DNA of 61,248 bases from an uncultured Lachnospiraceae bacterium (GTDB lineage Bacteria > Bacillota > Clostridia > Lachnospirales > Lachnospiraceae), in the NCBI GenBank assembly GCA_910587935.1, contig CAJUNP010000012.1:9660-70907 (forward strand), read 5' to 3'. Shown piece by piece: positions 41,938 to 51,140 of the stretch. The position numbers were made by a program, and so were the translations under genes. A model generated the notes under the pieces. That model had not been told where the DNA came from and ran no database searches. It was given only the letters and a program-made list of their open reading frames with translations. Position 1 is the stretch's first letter. Each line of letters begins with the position of its first letter.

Positions 41938-43221
41938 TCACGCTTCTTCGTAGAAGCATCTGACGGCGTTAAGCAGGTACTCCGTGTCTTTTACGCCGGC
42001 CGTCTCACAGGCGGAATGCATGGCAAGCTGTGCCAGGCCGATATCCACCGTGCTCACGGATACCTGCGCCGTAGATATATTGCCAAGCGTAGAACCGCCC
42101 GCCATGTCGGACCGGTTGTGATACGTCTGACAGGGTACTCCGGAGCGGCTGCAGATGTCTCTCATCCGGGCCGCCGAAAAAGCATCCGTGGCATACCTCT
42201 GGCTGCCGTGAAACTTAATTACAACGCCGCCGTTTGGATACGGGCGGTTCGTAGGATCGGCTTTTTCCGGATGATTGGGATGCACCGCCTGGGCGTTATC
42301 CGCAGAAATCATAAAGCTTTTGGCCAGCATCCGCTTATATTCTGCCCGTTTACCCGGCAGCGCCTTGTAAATCCGTTTAAGCTGATCCGCAAGAAACGTG
42401 GACGCAGCCCCCTGTCTGGTACCGCTGCCGATTTCCTCATTGTCAAATACCACGCAGACGTTAACCGCCTGCGCCGGCGGCTTACTTTCCGCCAGCGCAC
42501 GCATACATGCATAAGCGCACTGCAGATCGTCCAGCCTGGGAGAAAAAACAAATTCTTCATGACTGCCAAGCAGCCGTCCCTTCTCCCTGACGTATAAATA
42601 CAGGTCATACCCCAGAACGGCCGCTTCATCCACCTTCGCTTCCTTTGCCAGAAGCTCCCGGAAACTGCCTTTCCCGTCCCGGTCTCCGAAAAGCGGAAGC
42701 AGATCCGTCTGGGCATTATACTCCATTCCTTTATTCATGTCCCTGTTCATATGGATGGCTAAGTTAGGAATTACAAGCAGATCCCTGTCAATATTGACAA
42801 GCTTTGACACCAGCCCTTCTTTCTCCTTTACCACAATTCTGCCCGCAACGGAAAGTGGCCTGTCCAGCCAGGTGGAATCGATCATTCCTCCATACTTTTC
42901 CACATTCAGCTTGACATATTGTCCCTCCACGCCGATCTCCGGATTCTCCTTTACCTTAAAGCAGGGCGAATCACTGTGCGCCGAAGTTATATGAAAAGCC
43001 CCGGCTTCCTCCTGGGGCAGGCGAAAGGCCAGCAGAGAGGAATCGTTTCGGCTGATATAATATCCCTCTCCTTTTTTCAGTTCAAAAGCGTCCTCTTCCG
43101 ATAGTTCTTTAAATCCCCTCTCTTTTAACATAGCCTTCAGGTTGTCCACCGCATGAAAACAGCTTGGGCTTTTCTCAATAAATGTAAGCATATCTCTGGA
43201 ATTTCCAACATACGATTCCAT
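41938..43221 (-). CDS. M18-family aminopeptidase
   Basis: This 427-residue zinc aminopeptidase is of the aspartyl aminopeptidase type. Metal and active-site motifs are FHITSAHSDSPCFKVK near residue 77 (His), LDRPLSVAG, DNEEIGSGTRQGA near 250 (Asp-Asn-Glu-Glu) and MISADNAQAVHPNHPEK, with the last His near YHNRSDMAGGSTLG. All key residues appear present. AAGGAGGATAAGCG precedes the ATG. It is divergent from the AraC regulator with a 208-base AT-rich space between, and 107 bases upstream of the trans-sulfuration gene start. Confidence 0.92.
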   Translation of the reverse strand: MESYVGNSRDMLTFIEKSPSCFHAVDNLKAMLKERGFKELSEEDAFELKKGEGYYISRNDSSLLAFRLPQEEAGAFHITSAHSDSPCFKVKENPEIGVEGQYVKLNVEKYGGMIDSTWLDRPLSVAGRIVVKEKEGLVSKLVNIDRDLLVIPNLAIHMNRDMNKGMEYNAQTDLLPLFGDRDGKGSFRELLAKEAKVDEAAVLGYDLYLYVREKGRLLGSHEEFVFSPRLDDLQCAYACMRALAESKPPAQAVNVCVVFDNEEIGSGTRQGAASTFLADQLKRIYKALPGKRAEYKRMLAKSFMISADNAQAVHPNHPEKADPTNRPYPNGGVVIKFHGSQRYATDAFSAARMRDICSRSGVPCQTYHNRSDMAGGSTLGNISTAQVSVSTVDIGLAQLAMHSACETAGVKDTEYLLNAVRCFYEEA

Positions 43222-43363
43222 CGCTTATCCTCCTTCCCATTTCCTTCTTTTTTCTATCATACCAGACATTATTTACAAGAAAAACAAATATTGTGCTTTC
43301 CATATTTAAAATAGTGCTATATAATAATATTAAAAAAATCTCTTATGTAAGTTATAAATATTG

Positions 43364-43369
43364 TATAAT
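43364..43369 (+). promoter_or_regulatory. -10 element of the AraC-type regulator
   Basis: TATAAT lies 62 bases before the ATG of the regulator gene in an AT-rich stretch. No good -35 box is found at 16-18 bases upstream (TCTTAT only), so the promoter may be weak or need an activator, perhaps the regulator itself. Confidence 0.45.
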
Positions 43370-43430
43370 TACGTAATGCAAATATTCCCGCAGCCTTTTG
43401 TTCCCTTATTATTTACAAGGAGTCCTCCCT

Positions 43431-44291
43431 ATGCCATACCCCAAACCTCAAAACACCCTGTACAAAAAAAGCGGCTATCTGGAAAGTGACTTTAAGCTCT
43501 TTCACCTGAAAGACTCGTTCCGTCAAACCTTCGACTTCCACTATCATGATTTCCATAAAATCCTCATTTTCCTGAGCGGAAACGCCAGTTACATTATAGA
43601 AGGGCGCCAATATGATTTGCACCCTTGCGACATGCTTCTAATCAGAGCCGGAGACATCCATAAACCGGTTATCCGAAAAGGCGCCGCTTACGAACGAATT
43701 ATCCTCTATCTGTCACCCCGTTTTTTTACGGAAAACAGTTCTGCCCATACCGATTTGTTCCATTGTTTTGAATCGGTAAAAGAACGGCAGTCCTGCCTGA
43801 TCCGGCTGAAAACTTCAGAACATACTCCGTTACTGACCCTTATCAAAGAGCTGCCCGCCGCATTACGGAATCAGGAATTCGGCGCGGATTTATATCAGAA
43901 AGCAAAACTTCTGGAATATCTGATTCTGTTAAACCGTACGGTGCAGACCAGACAGGCAGACTATTCTCCGCCCGCAACGGCACACCCTGTAATTCTATCG
44001 GTTATGGAATATATTAATAACCATATCACAGAGGATTTATCCATCGATACCATTGCCGGAAGCATGTTTTTAAACCGTTCCTACCTGATGCATCTTTTCA
44101 AATCAGAAACCGGCTGCACGATCGGAAAGTACATTACGGAAAAACGGCTTTTCCTTACCGGCCAGTACCGGAACCAGGGATACTCCGTAACGGAAGCCTG
44201 CTATAAAAGCGGCTTTAAAAACTATGCTTCCTTTTACCATGCGTCCCGCAAAAAACAGCAAACTTCCCGTAAAATCAAAACAGCCGATTAA
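43431..44291 (+). CDS. AraC-family transcriptional regulator with cupin sensor domain
   Basis: This 286-residue protein has an N-terminal AraC-type cupin (FDFHYHDFHKILIFLSGN, then LHPCDMLLIRAGDIHKPV with the metal or ligand-binding His) and a C-terminal double helix-turn-helix (DLSIDTIAGSMFLNRSYLMH near residue 200; FKNYASFYHASRKKQ at the end). ATG at 43431 was chosen because AAGGAG precedes it; an upstream in-frame start at 43398 has no site. It is divergent from the aminopeptidase gene, a possible target. The stop codon lies in the loop of a terminator hairpin. Confidence 0.9.
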   Translation: MPYPKPQNTLYKKSGYLESDFKLFHLKDSFRQTFDFHYHDFHKILIFLSGNASYIIEGRQYDLHPCDMLLIRAGDIHKPVIRKGAAYERIILYLSPRFFTENSSAHTDLFHCFESVKERQSCLIRLKTSEHTPLLTLIKELPAALRNQEFGADLYQKAKLLEYLILLNRTVQTRQADYSPPATAHPVILSVMEYINNHITEDLSIDTIAGSMFLNRSYLMHLFKSETGCTIGKYITEKRLFLTGQYRNQGYSVTEACYKSGFKNYASFYHASRKKQQTSRKIKTAD

Positions 44292-44304
44292 AACCGGCTG
44301 TTTT
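44277..44304. terminator. Bidirectional terminator between AraC regulator and telA
   Basis: AAAACAGCCG and CGGCTGTTTT form a perfect 10-bp stem, giving A/T tracts on both sides, so it can stop both converging genes. The regulator's TAA stop is in the loop. Confidence 0.85.
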
Positions 44305-44321
44305 ATAATCCTGTTTCCCGC

Positions 44322-45479
44322 TTACCTGCTGATCTCCAGCAGCTTATTGCGCATTTCGTTTTCAAGACCCTGCAGCTCCGCTTCCGCCGCTTTTCGTTTT
44401 TCACGGCCTTCCGTCTGAATCTTCATCACTTCATCCAAAGTGGAAATCAGCTGCTGGTTCGTCGCTTTTAAGGTTTCAATATCTACAATGCCCCGCTCTG
44501 ATTCTCTTGCGGTTTCAATCGTAGCCGTCTTTAAAGTTTCAGCATTTTTACGAAGCAGTTCATTGGTCATATCGGATACTTCTTTTTGTGCTTTTGCCGC
44601 CTCGCTGGAATGATTCAATCCGATGGCGATTACCATCTGGCTTTTCCAGAGTGGAATCGTATTTACCAGTGTCGACTGGATCTTTTCGGACATAGCCGTA
44701 TCATTCTCCTGAATCAGACGAATCTGTGGCGCCATCTGCAGGGAAATCATTCTGGTCAGCTCCAGGTCATGCACTTTTTTCTCAAAACGGTTGCAGAGGG
44801 AGGAAAAATCTTTTGCCTTCTGGGTATCCTCCGGCAGTCCGCTCTTTTCCGCTTTTGCCAGAAGCTCCGGCAGTTCCACCTTCTGCGCATGTTCCAGTTT
44901 CTGTTTGCCCGCAAGGATATACATGGATAATTCCTTGAAATAATTCAGGTTCAATTCGTACATTTTATCTAACATGGCAACGTCTTTTAAAAGGGTAATC
45001 TGATGCCCTTCCATAACCTTGCTGATCTTATTGACATTCACTTCCGCCTTGTCATATTTTGCCTTCATATTGGCAAGACGGTTACTGCTTTTTTTGAAAA
45101 AGCCAAGAAAACCTTTTTCCTCTTCTTCGTCTTCCAAAGATTTCAGTTCCATCACCACATCCGTTAACAGCTGCCCGATTTCTCCCATGTCTTTTGTCCG
45201 CACATTGCTCAGTGCGGTTTCCGAAAAATCTGCAATCTTCTTCTGCGGCCCCGCGCCGTACTGCAGAATCGCCTGGGAATTATGCAAATCGATCATCGCC
45301 GCAAATTCATCTACCTGCGCCTGCTCCGCCGGGGTCAGCACAACCTTTAATTCTTCTTCTGTGGAAGGCGCCGTCTCCGAAACCGCCGATACTTCCATTT
45401 TATCGGAAGGAATATCTTCAAAAGGCGTAAAAGTTAACGTGGGTTCCTGTTTTAACATTTCATCCAAATCACTGCTCAT
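44322..45479 (-). CDS. telA: TelA-like toxic anion resistance protein
   Basis: This 385-residue soluble protein is rich in helices and coiled coil, with LTRMISLQMAPQIRLIQEND, VNTIPLWKSQMVIAIGLNHS and KNAETLKTATIETARESERG, the TelA signature region. Homologues are linked to tellurite or lantibiotic tolerance and cell envelope stress. It follows the XpaC-like gene by 37 bases, the standard pair in Clostridia and Bacilli. It is full length. Confidence 0.92.
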   Translation of the reverse strand: MSSDLDEMLKQEPTLTFTPFEDIPSDKMEVSAVSETAPSTEEELKVVLTPAEQAQVDEFAAMIDLHNSQAILQYGAGPQKKIADFSETALSNVRTKDMGEIGQLLTDVVMELKSLEDEEEEKGFLGFFKKSSNRLANMKAKYDKAEVNVNKISKVMEGHQITLLKDVAMLDKMYELNLNYFKELSMYILAGKQKLEHAQKVELPELLAKAEKSGLPEDTQKAKDFSSLCNRFEKKVHDLELTRMISLQMAPQIRLIQENDTAMSEKIQSTLVNTIPLWKSQMVIAIGLNHSSEAAKAQKEVSDMTNELLRKNAETLKTATIETARESERGIVDIETLKATNQQLISTLDEVMKIQTEGREKRKAAEAELQGLENEMRNKLLEISR

Positions 45480-45516
45480 CTTTGTTGTCGTCCGTTACCG
45501 GACTTCCTCCTCTTTT

Positions 45517-46758
45517 CTATGACTTACAGGCATCTTTAAAGGTTTCGTCAGCCGCAAGCCCTTCCTGCGCCAACAGCGTCTGCAGAACCTGCGCATCGGT
45601 GGCCGCGTCAAACGCGGCGTCCTGAAACAGATCGTCCAAAAGTTTTTCAAATGCCCGGTTAATGGTATCCATGGTTTTCTCAATTTCCAGCTTCGCCGCT
45701 TTTATATTCTCACCCTGAATCTGCACGCCGTCAAATTCCGCATAGGCTTCCACCAGCTTCAGAGTCGTTGGAAGATAGTAATCCATAAATTTGCGCATCT
45801 GGGGCTGCTTCTCGGGGCGGGCTTTCAAAGCGTCGAAAATTTCCGTTAATACCCGTTCCAGACGGCTGAGCTTATCCGAAAATACTTCTCCCGGAATGGC
45901 ATCGTTAAGCTTACGCAGCTTCTCAATATATTCCTGCCCTTCCTGAACCATGGCATAAAGCCGCTCATCCTCCCGTGCCTGTCCCTCCGCCCCGGACAGC
46001 GTTTCATTGACGGAAGCTTTCCCATCCCCTCTTGCGCCGTAACTTTGCCTCGTTTCCAGATACTGACGGTATGTGGCGTCGTCTAACATCAGACAGGTGC
46101 CTTTATCGTCCAGATGTCCTTCCGGCAGCATGTTCAGCTGCAGCATCTTTTTTAAATCCTTACGGACATACCCCACGCTTCTCCCCACGCCTGCCGCCAG
46201 CAGCTTTATATCGCAATAGGTCTTGTCCCCGCAGGCCTTCAGATACCGCCGAAACCGTTCCAGTCGGCCTCTTTGTACGCTGCCTTTGCCGAGCATCCCC
46301 ACGGACACAGCCAGCAGTGGCAGAGAAATACCAAGTCCTATAAAAAATCCGGAAATTCCAGCGGCCGCCAACGCGCCGCAAATAATAGCGCAAACTCCCG
46401 TAATACCTGCGCCAACTCCGCCGAAAACCGTATACAAAACACTGGAAATCTGTCCTACGGGCCGCTGCCGGATCACCCGGAGTCCTGTCTCCTTAGCCTG
46501 TTGCTTTGCCTTTATTTCCCGCGGCACTTTTACCTTACTCCGATACTCCGGACTTCCTGCGCTTCGCTCTGTCTCCGGTGAGCGCTCCGTGTTGCCGGCC
46601 ACTACGTTCCCGAATTGTTTTCTGACTTCGTGGATAGCGCCGTTTACGGTATCGGAAATGGTTTTATTCAGACCGGAAAAATCCAGGGTGTTTAACGCGT
46701 CTTCCAGCGCATCCTTAATCTCTTCCCCAATCTGATTCAAATTCTGATAGTCACCCAT
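45517..46758 (-). CDS. XpaC-like (5-bromo-4-chloroindolyl phosphate hydrolysis) membrane protein
   Basis: In this protein of about 413 residues, an N-terminal amphipathic region (LNQIGEEIKDALEDALNTL), a basic linker, two membrane segments with a tight turn (about residues 112-155), and a long helical cytoplasmic domain are the layout of the XpaC family. It is paired with telA. A frame start at 46803 exists, but its second codons coincide with a TATAAT box (catgTATAATg); the ATG at 46758 is therefore preferred, although its ribosome site is weak. Function in envelope stress is inferred from the pair. Confidence 0.85.
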   Translation of the reverse strand: MGDYQNLNQIGEEIKDALEDALNTLDFSGLNKTISDTVNGAIHEVRKQFGNVVAGNTERSPETERSAGSPEYRSKVKVPREIKAKQQAKETGLRVIRQRPVGQISSVLYTVFGGVGAGITGVCAIICGALAAAGISGFFIGLGISLPLLAVSVGMLGKGSVQRGRLERFRRYLKACGDKTYCDIKLLAAGVGRSVGYVRKDLKKMLQLNMLPEGHLDDKGTCLMLDDATYRQYLETRQSYGARGDGKASVNETLSGAEGQAREDERLYAMVQEGQEYIEKLRKLNDAIPGEVFSDKLSRLERVLTEIFDALKARPEKQPQMRKFMDYYLPTTLKLVEAYAEFDGVQIQGENIKAAKLEIEKTMDTINRAFEKLLDDLFQDAAFDAATDAQVLQTLLAQEGLAADETFKDACKS

Positions 46759-46822
46759 TTTTCCATCGTCCCTGTCGTTCAATTTACTTTTTTCATTATA
46801 CATGATTTAATATCGGAATGCA

Positions 46823-47488
46823 TTAAAAAATTATGAAACTTTTGAAAGATTCTTTTCGTGCTTCAAACTGTCCGTAAAAATCACTTTCCCTTTCATAAAG
46901 CCTTACAAAAAAGGTCTGTAGTAATAACATGCTGACTTTTCTTCGCTGTTCCCAGTCCCCGCCTGCGTCCAGCAGCTCCCTCAGCTCTTTTAGCAGAAAA
47001 TGCCAGTCCTTTATATACTGTTCATAGCGTTTAGGCTCCGGCGTATCTATCCACTTCTTTACTTTTACCTTAGTCCTGTTTGGATTCACACACTCTCCGG
47101 CTTGCAGAAAATAATGAAATCCGTCCTCTTCGTAAATTCTTCCCAGCGGAAATAATCTGCAGACTCCCGGACGCAGCGCATGAATCCCGCACCGACTCTC
47201 TTCATTCAGAAAAACACACGCCTCATCCTTCCCCGTCATCCGGACATAAGGCAGAATCAGCCCGTCCACCACCCGAAGCGCCAGCTTTTCCTTAAGCAAA
47301 TCATCAAAGGTGACGGATAAGCCCGTCGTTATTCTGTACACATCGAAAGGATCCAATACAATGGACTCACCCATCCCCCTGCAGCAGACGGAACATCCTG
47401 CACAGCCTCCGCAGTCTGCTTTAACCATATCGTTAACGCCGTACAGTCTTCCGTCGGAAATCTCCTTTATATCTACTTCTCTAAGCAT
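46823..47488 (-). CDS. YkgJ-type cysteine-cluster protein
   Basis: In this 221-residue protein the N-terminal CGGCAGCSVCCRGMGESI holds four close cysteines; later CVFLNEESRCGIHALRPGVC adds three more, and GECVN one. This is the YkgJ zinc- or iron-chelating family (CxxCCxxx...RCxIHxxRPxxCRxFP). ATG at 47488 follows AAGGAGTGGCCG; the frame upstream to 47533 overlaps rarA and has no site. Function unknown; metal binding is likely. It starts 15 bases downstream of the rarA stop. Confidence 0.85.
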   Translation of the reverse strand: MLREVDIKEISDGRLYGVNDMVKADCGGCAGCSVCCRGMGESIVLDPFDVYRITTGLSVTFDDLLKEKLALRVVDGLILPYVRMTGKDEACVFLNEESRCGIHALRPGVCRLFPLGRIYEEDGFHYFLQAGECVNPNRTKVKVKKWIDTPEPKRYEQYIKDWHFLLKELRELLDAGGDWEQRRKVSMLLLQTFFVRLYERESDFYGQFEARKESFKSFIIF

Positions 47489-47502
47489 CGGCCACTCCTT
47501 AT

Positions 47503-48834
47503 TTATTCTGATTGATCTTCCTGTTTTTTCCATGCTTTGATACAGGCAAGACGTTTCTTCACCTGCGCCTCCGCGCCCTGTCCGCCAGGTTCATAATAGG
47601 TTCTGTCCTTTAAAGAATCCGGCATACACTGCATACGGGTCAGCTTCTCCGGGGTATCGTGGGCGTACTCATACCCTTCTCCATAGTGAAGTTCCTCCAT
47701 CAGCTTTGTGGGCGCGTTACGGATCTGTAAAGGCACCGGTTCGGCGGGCGCATTTCGGATATCCTGTTTGCAGGCTTCGCAGGCTGCATAGAGCGCATTG
47801 GACTTGGGCGCCATGGCAAGGTACGTTACCGCGTGCGTCAGATGTACGTCGCACTCCGGCACACCCAGAAAATGACAGGCCTGATAAGCGTTAACCGCTA
47901 CGGTTAACGCATGGCTGTCCGCCATCCCCACATCCTCGCTTGCAAACCGCACCAGTCTTCTGGCAATATAGAGCGGATTCTCTCCGCCCTCCAGCATCCG
48001 GAGCATCCAGTAAATGGCCGCATCGGGATCGGAATTACGCATGGACTTATGAAGCGCCGAGATCAGGTTATAATGTTCCTCGCCGCTTTTATCATACAGC
48101 AAAGACCTGCGGTTTAAACACTGATCCATTCCCTCTTTTGTTACCCAAATGCTCCCCTCCGGGGAAATTTCACCGTTTAACACCGCCATCTCCAGGGTAT
48201 TAAGCGCAGTCCTTGCGTCTCCGTTTGCAAAAGCCGCAATGGCGTATAGTTGTTCCTCCGTAATCCGGATATCCTGTCCGCCCAATCCCCTGGAACTGTT
48301 CAGCGCCTGTTTTAACACCCTGAAAAGTTCTTCCTGTTCCAGCGCTTTCAATACAAATACCCGGCACCGGGAAAGCAAAGCGGCATTTACCTCAAACGAG
48401 GGATTCTCCGTCGTGGCTCCGATCAGCACGATGCTTCCCTTTTCCACAAAAGGAAGAAACGCATCCTGCTGGGCCTTGTTAAAGCGATGAATTTCGTCTA
48501 CAAACACAACGGTACGGATTCCCATTCTGCGCCCGTCTTCCGCCTGATTCATAACTTCCTTAATCTCTTTGATTCCGCTGGTAACGGCGCTGAAATTAAT
48601 AAAGTCCGCCCGCGTCTGTTTTGCTATAATACTGGCAAGCGTCGTTTTTCCCACGCCCGGCGGCCCCCAGAAAATCATGGAGGAAATCTGATCTTTTTCA
48701 ATAAGCTGACGCAGCATCTTTCCTTCTCCCAAAAGATGCCCCTGTCCGAAAAACTCGGATAGCTTTGCAGGGCGCAGACGGCTTGCCAAAGGCGCCGTCC
48801 GTTCTCTGTCGTCAAACAATGACATTTGTTCCAT
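47503..48834 (-). CDS. rarA: Replication-associated recombination protein A (MgsA/RarA)
   Basis: This 443-residue AAA+ ATPase acts at stalled replication forks. Walker A FWGPPGVGKTTLASIIA is near residue 57, Walker B VVFVDEIHRFNKAQQDAF near 110, sensor 1 LIGATTENPSFEVN near 137, and the C-terminal MgsA domain contains HLTHAVTYLAMAPKSN and ELHYGEGYEYAHD. It is full length. GAGG eight bases before the ATG supports the start. It is divergent from trpS. Confidence 0.96.
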   Translation of the reverse strand: MEQMSLFDDRERTAPLASRLRPAKLSEFFGQGHLLGEGKMLRQLIEKDQISSMIFWGPPGVGKTTLASIIAKQTRADFINFSAVTSGIKEIKEVMNQAEDGRRMGIRTVVFVDEIHRFNKAQQDAFLPFVEKGSIVLIGATTENPSFEVNAALLSRCRVFVLKALEQEELFRVLKQALNSSRGLGGQDIRITEEQLYAIAAFANGDARTALNTLEMAVLNGEISPEGSIWVTKEGMDQCLNRRSLLYDKSGEEHYNLISALHKSMRNSDPDAAIYWMLRMLEGGENPLYIARRLVRFASEDVGMADSHALTVAVNAYQACHFLGVPECDVHLTHAVTYLAMAPKSNALYAACEACKQDIRNAPAEPVPLQIRNAPTKLMEELHYGEGYEYAHDTPEKLTRMQCMPDSLKDRTYYEPGGQGAEAQVKKRLACIKAWKKQEDQSE

Positions 48835-48901
48835 ATCCGTTACCTCTTATTTACACCGTTTGTTTTATCATAGCATCGGATGAACTTTTTTTCAAACTTT
48901 C

Positions 48902-48930
48902 TTGACATTCCTCTGCCGAATCATTAAACT
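48902..48930 (+). promoter_or_regulatory. Sigma-70-type promoter of trpS
   Basis: TTGACA (48902-48907) and TAAACT (48925-48930) are separated by 17 bases. The leader to the trpS start is only about 25-40 bases, so there is no room for a T-box, and none is seen. Confidence 0.75.
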
Positions 48931-48962
48931 TAACAGCAGACACATTTTTTCAAAGGAAAGGC

Positions 48963-50060
48963 ATGGATACCGATATGGCAAAAATTATTTTAACCGGAGA
49001 CCGTCCCACCGGACGTTTACACGTAGGACATTATGTGGGATCTTTGAAACGGCGGGTGGAATTACAGAATTCCGGCGAATATGACAAAATTTTCATTATG
49101 ATAGCCGATGCCCAGGCGTTGACGGACAACGCGGATAATCCTGAAAAAGTCCGGCAGAACATTATTGAAGTTGCACTGGATTATCTTGCCTGCGGAATTG
49201 ATCCAGATCAGACGGATATTCTGATTCAGTCTCAGATTCCGGAGCTTTGCGAACTTTCCTTTTATTATATGAACCTGGTGACCGTTTCCCGGCTGCAGCG
49301 CAATCCTACGGTCAAAACAGAGATTCAGATGCGTAATTTTGAAACCAGTATTCCGGTAGGATTTTTCACATATCCCATCAGCCAGGCCGCGGATATCACG
49401 GCCTTTCGGGCTACCACGGTTCCCGCCGGGGAAGACCAGATGCCCATGGTGGAACAGACCAGGGAAATCGTACACCGTTTCAACTATATCTACGGCGACA
49501 CATTAGTGGAACCCAATATCCTGCTGCCCGATAACAAAGCCTGTCTGCGCCTTCCCGGAACGGACGGCAAGGCCAAAATGAGCAAATCATTGGGTAACTG
49601 TATTTATTTATCCGATTCCGCCGATGAAGTCCGTACCAAGATCATGTCCATGTTTACCGATCCTACCCACCTGCGCGTGGAAGATCCCGGACATGTGGAA
49701 GACAATCCTGTCTTTATTTATCTGGATGCATTTTGCAGGGACGAACACTTTACGCGTTTTCTTCCGGACTACTCCTGCCTGGATGAATTAAAGGCCCATT
49801 ATATGCGCGGCGGTCTTGGCGACGTAAAGGTTAAAAGGTTCCTGAACAACGTGATGCAGGAAGAACTGGAACCGATCCGCACCCGCCGCAAAGAACTGGA
49901 AAAGGATATTCCGGCAATCTACGAAATACTGAAAAAGGGAACGGCTGCGGCAAAAGAAATGGCTGCGGGTACGCTTGCGGACGTAAAGCGTTCCATGAAA
50001 ATTAATTATTTTGATGATACGGCATGGATTGATGAACAGAGCCGAAAATACAGCGAATAA
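48963..50060 (+). CDS. trpS: Tryptophanyl-tRNA synthetase
   Basis: This class I synthetase has 365 residues (361 from the second ATG). The HIGH-like motif is DRPTGRLHVGHYVGSLKRR near residue 14-32, and KMSKS appears as GKAKMSKSLGN near residue 205. TFPISQAADI-like YPISQAADITAFRATTVPAG is the adenylate region. Two ATGs are possible: 48963, whose AAAGGAAAGG site is very close, and 48975, which begins the family's usual MAKIILTGDRPTG but is rather far from the site. It is a complete single-copy-type enzyme. Confidence 0.96.
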   Translation: MDTDMAKIILTGDRPTGRLHVGHYVGSLKRRVELQNSGEYDKIFIMIADAQALTDNADNPEKVRQNIIEVALDYLACGIDPDQTDILIQSQIPELCELSFYYMNLVTVSRLQRNPTVKTEIQMRNFETSIPVGFFTYPISQAADITAFRATTVPAGEDQMPMVEQTREIVHRFNYIYGDTLVEPNILLPDNKACLRLPGTDGKAKMSKSLGNCIYLSDSADEVRTKIMSMFTDPTHLRVEDPGHVEDNPVFIYLDAFCRDEHFTRFLPDYSCLDELKAHYMRGGLGDVKVKRFLNNVMQEELEPIRTRRKELEKDIPAIYEILKKGTAAAKEMAAGTLADVKRSMKINYFDDTAWIDEQSRKYSE

Positions 50061-50074
50061 GAAAAATATAAGCG

Positions 50075-50108
50075 GGTTTCCCTGCCTTATGGCAGAGAGA
50101 CCTTTTTT
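50075..50108 (+). terminator. Terminator after trpS
   Basis: GGTTTCCCTGCC and GGCAGAGAGACC pair (one mismatch, one wobble) around a TTAT loop, followed by TTTTTT. It lies 15 bases after the trpS stop. Confidence 0.8.
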
Positions 50109-50175
50109 ATTGCGAACTTTTTCGCCTTTTTTCGACTTTTGCATATAATATAGTAAACTAAACAAGGATGCTTTT

Positions 50176-51135
50176 ATGTACTTCTTACTGACATTCTTTA
50201 TTTTATTTATTGCGTTTTTTGTCCTTTTTTTCCATTTCAGGAAAAAACAAATATTGAAAAAGCTTGCCTGTATGACGCTCCATGAAAAATGCTGTCTCCT
50301 TGATGAGCTTTGCGCCCCATTAGGATACTGCTACGACTGCCGGCAAAGCATTTTTTCTACCAGAGTGGACGCCTGGCAAAAAGACTTTGGATACACCTAT
50401 GCCTTCGACCGGTTTGCTCCTTTCTTTAACATGGTCTTCGACTCTCTTCCCGTGTATTTTGATTATGCGGGACGTACCTGGCTGATCGAATTCTGGAAGG
50501 GGCAGTACGGAATTACCACCGGCGCGGAAATCGGCGTATATCATGCCGACGGGATCATTCCCGAAAGCAGACGCGACACCACGATTTTTGAAGCCGCGTC
50601 GGAAGAAGAAATGCTGGAACTGTCTTTTTCCCTGCAAAAAGAGGAACTTCCCCTTGCCTGCCTGCAAAAGCGGCATTGGTGGCTTACCGCTTTCTGTGTG
50701 GGTATGTTCTCCTACCCGAAAGAATTATGCATGAACGTCTCCATTGTTTTTCCCAATTGTGAAATGCTCTCCGCTTTTACGCGCGCCATGCTGGAGCTTG
50801 GATTTACCTCCGGGGATTTATCGGCCTGCGGACACCGCCTTTCTTTCACTTTCCGCACTTCCCGCCACAACAAATGCGGTTTCTTCTGCCGGTTTAACAG
50901 ACGTTTTGCGCTATGGCGGGATAAACTTTTATGCAGGTTTTACAGCTGCATCGTAAGACCGCTTACGGACACCGCCGACCAGATTCTTTATCTGTACTTT
51001 TATCTTCCTTCTGTCTTCCGGCGCACCTTCCGTCTTCATGCGCACGGTAGAAAATGCCGCAGGAAACACCGTAAAAACTGTAAATGCTTCTATAAACAGC
51101 ATAAAAAACACTTTAAGGATGCCTCCGGCGACTAA
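50176..51135 (+). CDS. DUF4474 protein with basic Cys/His tail
   Basis: This 319-residue protein has one N-terminal membrane helix (residues 2-22) and then the DUF4474 domain: IFSTRVDAWQKDFGYTYAFD, FFNMVFDSLPVYFDYAGRTW, and LIEFWKGQYGITTGAEIGVY. The domain's function is not known. The last 35 residues are strongly basic and rich in Cys and His (HAHGRKCRRKHRKNCKCF), an unusual tail that could bind metal or nucleic acid. It is 5 bases upstream of the metallophosphoesterase gene, so both are made together. Confidence 0.85.
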   Translation: MYFLLTFFILFIAFFVLFFHFRKKQILKKLACMTLHEKCCLLDELCAPLGYCYDCRQSIFSTRVDAWQKDFGYTYAFDRFAPFFNMVFDSLPVYFDYAGRTWLIEFWKGQYGITTGAEIGVYHADGIIPESRRDTTIFEAASEEEMLELSFSLQKEELPLACLQKRHWWLTAFCVGMFSYPKELCMNVSIVFPNCEMLSAFTRAMLELGFTSGDLSACGHRLSFTFRTSRHNKCGFFCRFNRRFALWRDKLLCRFYSCIVRPLTDTADQILYLYFYLPSVFRRTFRLHAHGRKCRRKHRKNCKCFYKQHKKHFKDASGD

Positions 51136-51140
51136 ACCGT

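Noticed and set aside
48840..48962. Possible T-box riboswitch before trpS
   Set aside because: The promoter is only about 30 bases before the start codon, so no room exists for a T-box leader.
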